Part shown: positions 56,860 to 64,000 of the stretch, piece after piece
Numbering within the stretch: the first letter of the stretch is position 1
How the letters are laid out: each line of letters starts with the position of its first letter
Source: Alviniconcha marisindica
Lineage: Eukaryota > Mollusca > Gastropoda > Provannidae
DNA length: 64,000 nucleotides
Direction: 5' to 3'
NCBI GenBank assembly: GCA_018857735.1
Contig: JABMCL010000194.1
Coordinates: 744,501-808,500 of the forward strand
Program-made: the position numbers and the translations under genes
The notes under the pieces: model-generated
Seen by the model: the letters and a program-made list of their open reading frames with translations, nothing else
The model's database searches: none
What the model was told of the DNA's origin: nothing

Positions 56860-57755
56860 ACAATGTCAGCTACCAGTCTACTCTCATTAACACCTGAACC
56901 TAGAATTCATACAGAATTTTACCACAGTGTTGGCTACCAGTCTACTCTCATTAACACCTAAACCTAGAATATATACAGAATTGTACTACAATGTCAGCTA
57001 CCAGTCTACTCTCATTAACACCTAAACCTAGAATATATACAGAATTGTACTACAATGTCAGCTACCAGTCTACTCTCATTAACACCTAAACCTAGAATTT
57101 ATACAGAATTGTACTACAATGTCAGCTACCAGTCTACTCTCATTAACACCTAAACCTAGAATTTATACAGAATTGTACTACAATGTCAGCTACCAGTCTA
57201 CTCTCATTAACACCTAAACCTAGAATTTATACAGAATTTTACAACGTAAGCTGCCCGTCTACTCCCATTAAGTTTAACACCTAAACCTAGAATTTATACA
57301 GAACTTTACTACAATGTCAGCTACCAGTCTACTCTCATTAACACCTAAACCTAGAATATATACAGAATTGTACTACAATGTCAGCTACCAGTCTACTCTC
57401 ATTAACACCTAAACCTAGAATTTATACAGAATTGTACTACAATGTCAGCTACCAGTCTACTCTCATTAACACCTAAACCTAGAATTTATACAGAATTTTA
57501 CAATGTAAGCTGCCCGTCTACTCCCATTAAGTTTAACACCTAAACCTAGAATTTATACAGAACTTTACTACAATGTCAGCTACCAGTCTACTCTCATTAA
57601 CACCTAAACCTAGAATTTATACACAATTTTACCACAATGTAAGCTGCCCGTCTACTCCCATTAATACCTAAACCTAGAATTTATACAGAATTTTACTACA
57701 ATGTCAGCTACCCGTCTACTCTCATTAACACCTAAACCTAGAATTTATACAGAAT
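56860..57755. repeat. Minisatellite, ~64 bp unit, ~14 copies
   Basis: The unit is ATGTCAGCTACCAGTCTACT, CTCATTAACACCTAAACCTA, GAATTTATACAGAATTGTAC. A variant (TGCCCGTCTACTCCCATTAA plus an inserted GTTT) recurs every few copies, which indicates block duplication of several units. It fills the intron between exons B and C of module 5. Confidence 0.96.
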
Positions 57756-57964
57756 GTTACCACACACTTTACTGCTGTCCTTGGTTATTTATTTAATGTG
57801 CATTTATTTCCATCACATGGGACCTGTTTTTCCTTTGCTTTTAATTTTCATTTCAAAACAAGGTACTGATTCCACAACCTCAAGAATAAGGAGACGGGGA
57901 TAAGACTGATGCCTGAAACCAGGTTTGAACCCTCACTGTCAGCATCTATAGCACACTGAGGCTT

Positions 57965-58000
57965 TGGGGGGGGGAGGGGGGGGGGGGGGGGGGGGGGGTG
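57965..58000. repeat. Poly-G tract
   Basis: Near-continuous G run with single A and T breaks. Length may be unreliable in the assembly. Confidence 0.9.
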
Positions 58001-58254
58001 CTGACAATCTAAACCCTCAATGTCTGAATCCACAGTCCAGTGCTTTCAGTGGCTTTACGGCACGCAAATTCCATCTCAGCAAAGCAAACCTCATCAGCAG
58101 TTTGCAGTACAACAAAGCAAACCTAGTCCGTGCCAACAAAAGGAAGAGTTCAGATCTTTGACATGCAGTTGACAAGCAAATGGGTTCAGACTGTCAGGGG
58201 AGTCTCACTTTCACAGGCCCAATTACAACAGAAGAGTTAACACCATACACTTAC

Positions 58255-58307
58255 TGCAGATTTCTTTTCTCTGACAAACTCAGTCACTGGTATCTTGTAA
58301 AACATCC
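58255..58307 (-). CDS. Module 5 exon B: 53-nt linker microexon
   Basis: Bounded by TTTCTTTGCAG at 58308 and the donor GTAAGT from 58254; phase 1 in, phase 0 out. After a split Gly codon (G|GG) it encodes MFYKIPVTEFVREKKSA. Similarity to the other B peptides is limited to an aromatic residue near the start and a hydrophobic/acidic/basic pattern (V-T-E-F-V-R). The phases, length and place are exactly as in the other modules. Confidence 0.75.
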
Positions 58308-58587
58308 CTGCAAAGAAACGAGCAAAGCAATGTACTGAAACATTACAGGAGGATCACTCTAAGTCTGAAGAGTTACTCTGACCTAGCAGAAGTATATACA
58401 TCAGTTCAGCTCCAATGTCTAGATCTCTGTCCATCCCCACTTAAATGCCCCCCTCCACCCCCACCCCACCCCTTCAAAAACCAAAAACCAAAAACAACAA
58501 AACCATACACACACTCAGTCATAAAACGTTTGTCTACACCTTCCTGGCATGAATCAAATCAACCCTGAAGAAGGAGGAAGAGAAAAA

Positions 58588-58642
58588 GGGACAGGCACTG
58601 GTGGTGGTGGAGGAGGTGGAGGAGGTGGAGGAGGAGGAAGAG
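58588..58642. repeat. GGT/GGA trinucleotide tract
   Basis: GGTGGTGGTGGAGGAGGTGG repeat in the intron just downstream of the module 5 exon A donor. Confidence 0.9.
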
Positions 58643-58726
58643 GAGATGAAGCAGAGGTACAAGAAAAGAAAATTCAACAGAGGGGAAAAATCAAGGAAAA
58701 AAGTGAAACAAGAAAACTATATTTAC

Positions 58727-58852
58727 CACTGGTCTTCTCAGTGGGACTCCAGTGCTTCATTTCAAGGTGACTGACAACACGGTGTTCTCTGGCATACGGC
58801 AGATGACACAAGGCACAGACGAAGACTATCAAATTGTCCAGCTCAACCCACT
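58727..58852 (-). CDS. Module 5 exon A: single C2H2 finger exon
   Basis: This internal exon of 126 nt has acceptor GATCGATTCCAG at 58853 and donor GTAAAT from 58726. It is phase 1 at both ends (2 nt + 41 codons + 1 nt). It encodes WVELDNLIVFV, then a C2H2 finger CALCHLPYAREH...HLEMKH, then WSPTEKTS. The [SW]VE start and HWSPT end match exons A of modules 3 and 4. No methionine precedes the finger, so the start codon lies upstream. This is the most 5' exon recognised in the window. Confidence 0.85.
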
Positions 58853-59540
58853 CTGGAATCGATCAGAATGAAGATGGACTATAGAAAAACTGTATACACC
58901 TCTTACAGCGCCAAACAATATGGTTTACAGATTGTCCTGGTCACCTGAACATAAACACTAATCAAAAGAAAACATGTACAGTACAATGAGACTCTACTGT
59001 CATATCTGTGAATACAGACATTCCATTCCAAAGGTCTCCATCTGTTTCAGATGATTAGTTAGTTCTTGAATTTTTAATGTCCCGTCAACCACATGCGGTC
59101 ACCTCAGGCCAAATCACACGCTCAATTTTTTCTACAGCTGTTTAAACCACAAGTCACCAAATCACAAGTGAAAATCTAGCTTACGGTTAAAGACACAGAA
59201 CAGTCAACAGGAAATGTAAGCAAGTCAAAACAGTCAATAACACAGTATTCACAACTGACGGAAGGATTATAGCTTCCGCACAGATACTCCCAAACAATGT
59301 TCTCTGCACGGATTCATTTGGTGTAACACAGATTTCTAAACTAAGTGTGGTTTACATCATGTAGCCATTACATTGCTCAGAACAGACCGTCCAATCAGCG
59401 AGTGACTGGGCTTGAGAAAGTGTGAGAGGGAGAGACAGATCAGAGATGAAGGCATGCATGTGTGCGCACACACACTCCTCCCCCCTTCCCCACAGGTGTA
59501 AACATCAACCAGAAAGAGGAAACACACACTCATCACCCCC

Positions 59541-59577
<37 letters not shown>

Positions 59578-62500
59578 AAAATGAGAGAGGCAGGCACATA
59601 CACACTCTTCCCCCACAAGCATGAAGCAGAAAGATTAATTGATATCCTTTACACAGCAATCTTCCTAAACTCCTCAGTCACAAGATCCAGTTGTCAGGGA
59701 GTGTGCATGCATGTGTAGATCACCTGTAGATTGACTTTTCTCATCAAATGCTCTTCAGCACAACAATTCACTACTCATATTGCACAGGCAGTGAAGGGCA
59801 GTTGAATTAGTTGGTGTGTGTGTGTGTGTGTGCTTTTTTCAGTGTGAATGTTTTGGGGGATGTTTGAGTGTTGTTGTTATGCATGTATCCAGTGCTTGTC
59901 CATCGTAGTTTGTACTGAATTTCAGAACTGTTTCTTTCTACTTATGATACTGTACACTGCCCAGAGCTAATCATTTTATCAGTGAGTTTTGAGCTACAAA
60001 AGACTTAATGTATTATTATTACTGCACATACCCTTTTTTTTTCTTTCTCTCACATAGGCTGCTTAGAATTGCACCAGCACCAGTAATTTGTGTATTTTTG
60101 TAACATTTCACTGATATCTGGGCTCTTTGTAGACGGCCTTGAGAAAAAGAAGAGAAAAAAGTGTCAGGAATGTGGTGACCTACACACAGAATGCAACTGG
60201 AGCAATAATGGTGGGCACCACGTTCCTCACCTTGGTATTAAACTGAAGAGATTATTAAGCTTTCCGCCCTCTAATTCTGTTGTTCAAATACCAGAGGATT
60301 CAGAGTCTCCTCTTTCACAACAAAGACCTTTTCCCTATCAGGCAGACCCGGCTGCCCGGGAGATACCCAACCTGTAATTTCTCCATCAACCTTCAAGCCA
60401 GCCCAAAAATACACCGGTTCAAATGAAACTGGAAATCGTTCTGTACTGTTAATCACTTAATGTTATGCATTGTCATCAAGTACAAGACTGTTGCTGCCTG
60501 TAGCTCATCTGACCTTTTACCAAATGAGTACTGAGCTATGAAGGTGATTTGATAGCATGTTGCACATGCAGCTCGTCTGTGGATGTGTAAAATGGAATGG
60601 CTCCTATGGTTGGATGGGGCTGAAGATGGATACGGACTGAATGTGGGTGTGGTGATGATGTTTTTTGGTCAGAAACTGAATGCATCACTGTACAGCGCCT
60701 ACGGCCACTTTGGCTGGGTATGTGCCAAACAAGTTTTCAGTATTCTCATGGTTAATCAGCTCTGTGCACTCGGCCCCACCCCCTGGCACCTCACTTCTCT
60801 CAACACGATTCAAAATGTCAACGACTGCAGGCTGTGAAACAGTGCATGTTTTGCAACTGAACCCCACCTCCACCCCCACCCCCTGTCAGATTTCAACCAT
60901 AATGTCAACACAAGAAATACAACCATCTATGTTGGTATACAAAATTTATTCACAGGTCACATGGCAACATGCTTTTAAACATTCCTTTGACTTTTGAAAG
61001 AAATGTAAGTCTGAATGATGTGAGAACATTTCATGTCCTATCAACTATGCATACGCAGACACTCATGCACCCATGCACACCCACAACACTGGTCACATAG
61101 TCAATATTTTTAAATTGACAAAAGCAAAATATCCATCTCTTATCAAATATGCATAATGTATGGACACCAATAAAGAATATCCATGTAAAATGTCTAGATC
61201 TGACACTGAATAAACATATAAATGCAACCCCCCCCCCCCCCCCCCCCAAGTAGCAGTGATATGATAGCTCATGTGCTTAACTTCACCTGCACAATAAAAA
61301 CGTTACTGTCACTAGAATTCATGTACCAGACATGATATTTCGCAGAAGTAACCTCCAACAAAGTAACAAACTGCTGCAATCACACTCTGGCATTATTATT
61401 TTAAAACCAAAAACATGCTCCCCACCCCATACATTTACCTAACCTGGATTGTGATCTTCATTGCTTTGCTAAAACTCCCAGTGCCATTCATCAGATATTC
61501 ATCCTGCAATACTTTTCCCCTTTAATAATGCATTCTCCTGTACCAGTGATACTGGAACATCCACAATTTTCCTGCCTGAAAAGGTAGCTTAAAACGTAGT
61601 TTACTCATTCCTAATAATTAATTATAAGCTCGAAATACTCAAACTAATGAAAGCATCCAGCATTTTTAGACACTGTTTTCGGCACAATGGGATATGATAA
61701 TTCTGTGGTGGAGAAACTTTCCAACAGGAGTCAGGTGTCTGACACAACCACTGCAATCAAGAGGCCAATGCTGTCAAACTAGTTGGATTTTGTAGATCTA
61801 TGCTCATCTTCTCTTGGTTCCTCTTTCAAATCTTTGCCTCCAACTGGCCCCACAGGCACAGGCTACTTTGTCACTTGGTCAGTGTGACAGTTTTAGGACA
61901 ACCAACAGAAGGGAGGAAGGAAGGAACTGGTCATTTGTATACCCAGTCAACCAGGACAGTTTTAGCGGGGCTATCAGCCCAAAGAGAATCAGCCCCACAG
62001 TAAACAGTAACATAATACATGCACAATTTTGATTACGTTTATAACACATCTGCACACACGCACATGCATGCGCTTGTGTGCCTGCATGTGTCTAGAAAAT
62101 CAAAAAGCAATCCACTTCCAGCTGGCATTTATTGCTGGAATTCAATGCTGTTCAGAACCACCATAGCCATCAGGAAGGTAGAAGTACTAACACTGGCATT
62201 TCTCACCTAGCAAACTGAGTAATGGTGCCTTGAATTTGTAGGCAGTGCAAAACTGCATTACCAAACAAAATAATGTCCAATGTTAGACCCGCCCCCGTTA
62301 CCCCAAAATCACTTTTGCAGTTTACACTCACTTCAAAATGGTGGAGACAGACTCAACACTTTCCCCATCAAACTCACACAAAACCAGCTGATTTCTGAAA
62401 GTGCTCCCTGCATAAAACCAAAAAATGTAACTGTGGTCCAGTTTGCGGCACAAGACTCCCAGTTCTAACATTTCAGGTCACGTTCTGACGGTTCACATTT

Positions 62501-62744
62501 TCCACAGGTCATAATACCCCAGCTGGTACATCTCCATGTAGTAAAACCAGTTTTGTACTTTAGTCAAAAAGTAAAGACTGAAGAGACACAGTGACAGAAG
62601 TGACAGTCTTCGATTTCATATTAATGCAATGCTACTGCCGCTCATGGTCCTGGGGAACAGTTCTCCGGGTGACCCAGCACCCACACCTGACCCCAAGTCC
62701 ACTACAGACACCACTCATGACCTCATGCCTGGGCAAGTCCACAC
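58853..62744. other. Spacer upstream of module 5, no gene seen
   Basis: About 3.9 kb without a recognisable exon. It contains the third dispersed-repeat copy, short CA/TG tracts (59540-59575, 59812-59832) and poly-C (61229-61247). If the cassettes share a constant 5' exon, this is part of its long intron. Confidence 0.45.
59050..59240 (+). repeat. Dispersed ~150-180 bp repeat, copy 3
   Basis: Starts TTAGTTAGTTCTTGAATTTT then TAATGTCCCGTCAACCACAT. It is homologous to 49340-49520 in the same orientation over its length. Confidence 0.75.
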
Positions 62745-63850
62745 ACAACTGCTGACCGCGTGGGGATGCAAGTCCACTGCAGAGACACAACTGCTGATCG
62801 CATGGGGATGCAAGTCCACTGCAGAGACACAACTGCTGACCGCATGGGGATGCAAGTCCACTGCAGAGACACAACTGCTGACCGCATGGGGATGCAAGTC
62901 CACTGCAGAGACACAACTGCTGACCGCATGGGGATGCAAGTCCACTGCAGAGACACAATGTGACCATGGGGATGCAAGTCCACTGCAGAGACACAACTGC
63001 TGACCGCATGGGGATGCAAGTCCACTGCAGAGACACAACTGCTGATCGCATGGGGATGCAAGTCCACTGCAGAGACACAACTGCTGACCGCATGGGGATG
63101 CAAGTCCACTGCAGAGACACAATGGATGACCGCATGGGGATGCAAGTCCACTGCAGAGACACAATGGATGACCACATGGGGATGCAAGTCCACTGCAGAG
63201 ACACAATGGATGACCACTTGGGGATGCAAGTCCACTGCAGAGACACAATGGATGACCACTTGGGGATGCAAGTCCACTGCAGAGACACAATGGATGACCA
63301 CTTGGGATGCAAGTCCACTACAGAGACACAATGGATGACCACTTGGGTATGCAAGTCCACTGCAGAGACACAATGGATGACCACTTGGGGATGCAAGTCC
63401 ACTACAGAGACACAATGGATGACCACTTGGGGATGCAAGTCCACTGCAGAGACACAATGGATGACCACTTGGGGATGCAAGTCCACTGCAGAGACACAAT
63501 GGATGACCACATGGGGATGCAAGTCCACTGCAGAGACACAATGGATGACCACATGGGGATGCAAGTCCACTGCGAGACACAATGGATGACCGCATGGGGA
63601 TACAAGTCCACTGCAGAGACACAATGGATGACCGCATGGGGATACAAGTCCACTGCAGAGACACAATGGATGACCACATGAGGATGCAACTCCACTCGAG
63701 ACACAATGGCTGTCCGCATGGGGATGCAACTCTACTAAAGATACAATGGATGACCACATGGGGATGCAACTCCACTAAAGACACAATGGATGACCACTTG
63801 GGGATGCAAGTCCACTAGAGACACAATGGATGTCCGCATGGGGATGCAGT
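62745..63850. repeat. Minisatellite, 42 bp unit, ~26 copies
   Basis: The unit is GCATGGGGATGCAAGTCCAC, TGCAGAGACACAATGGATGA, CC. The left copies have CAACTGCTGACC and the right copies CAATGGATGACC, showing segmental expansion. A period that is a multiple of three leaves frames of 353-375 residues open on the minus strand; these are repeat artefacts. Confidence 0.97.
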
Positions 63851-64000
63851 GGGTGTGAAAAATCTTCTGCAACAGCAGAAGCAGGTGGGGATGGGGAAAA
63901 CCTTGTAAACTAGTTCTGCAGTGATCTGGATAAATCATGAGGTTTGTTCACTAGCCGTGACTAGGTCAAAAAACTAAGTGTACAAAGGTATAGATGTATA

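Noticed and set aside
57895..57965. tRNA-like or SINE promoter (minus-strand GGTTCAAACC, like a B box)
   Set aside because: No matching A box or cloverleaf can be drawn by eye, so it is probably chance.
62632..63784. Frames of 353 and 375 residues on the minus strand
   Set aside because: They are translations of a 42-bp minisatellite in different frames, with no domain and no splice or start context.
1..64000. Mobile-element proteins (transposase, reverse transcriptase, integrase)
   Set aside because: No open frame on either strand shows their motifs; only short non-coding dispersed repeats are seen.

Overview
The window looks like nuclear DNA of an invertebrate animal, most likely a lophotrochozoan and perhaps a marine gastropod mollusc. 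It has spliced genes with GT/AG introns, C2H2 zinc-finger exons, (CA)n, (GA)n and (AT)n tracts, long homopolymer C/G runs, and a very high density of minisatellites. The taxonomic call is inference. I see no transposase, reverse transcriptase, rRNA or convincing tRNA gene.

All recognisable coding sequence lies on the minus strand and forms one family of C2H2 zinc-finger cassettes. Each cassette has three exon types. Exon A (114-210 nt) holds one C2H2 finger; it starts after a phase-1 acceptor and ends at a phase-1 donor. Exon B (50-59 nt) encodes 16-19 residues and is phase 1 in, phase 0 out. Exon C (0.7-1.6 kb) is terminal and starts in phase 0. It encodes a Cys/His module (C-x2-C, then H-x-C or H-x-R, then C-x3-C), six C2H2 fingers, a variable low-complexity tail and often a conserved C-terminal peptide. 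Every A+B+C join stays in frame.

Layout from transcriptional 5' (right) to 3' (left): module 5 (A 58852-58727, B 58307-58255, C 56576-55866); module 4 (A 51065-50901, B 50335-50280, C 49324-47747); module 3 (A 41222-41109, B 40362-40304, C 37872-37060); module 2 (A 31028-30843, B 23851-23793, then three intact C exons at 22325-21459, 19432-18569 and 15660-14521, plus a dead C at 17929-17227); module 1 (A 5463-5254, B 4698-4649, C 2172-1147). Modules 3-5 form one subfamily and modules 1-2 another.

No exon A carries a credible start codon, and all five begin at a phase-1 acceptor. The window therefore lacks the 5' exon(s). Either one constant 5' region beyond base 64000 is spliced to alternative 3' cassettes, as in insect lola or mod(mdg4), or each cassette has an unrecognised first exon. 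In module 2 one A/B pair faces several C exons. The introns before the distal C exons carry inverted copies of the C exon's first coding bases, which could pair with the exon in pre-mRNA. This is the most interesting untested signal here.

The introns and spacers between exons hold about twenty separate minisatellite families (26-75 bp units), microsatellites and a short dispersed repeat. Several of them abut splice sites. Long open frames inside these arrays are repeat artefacts.
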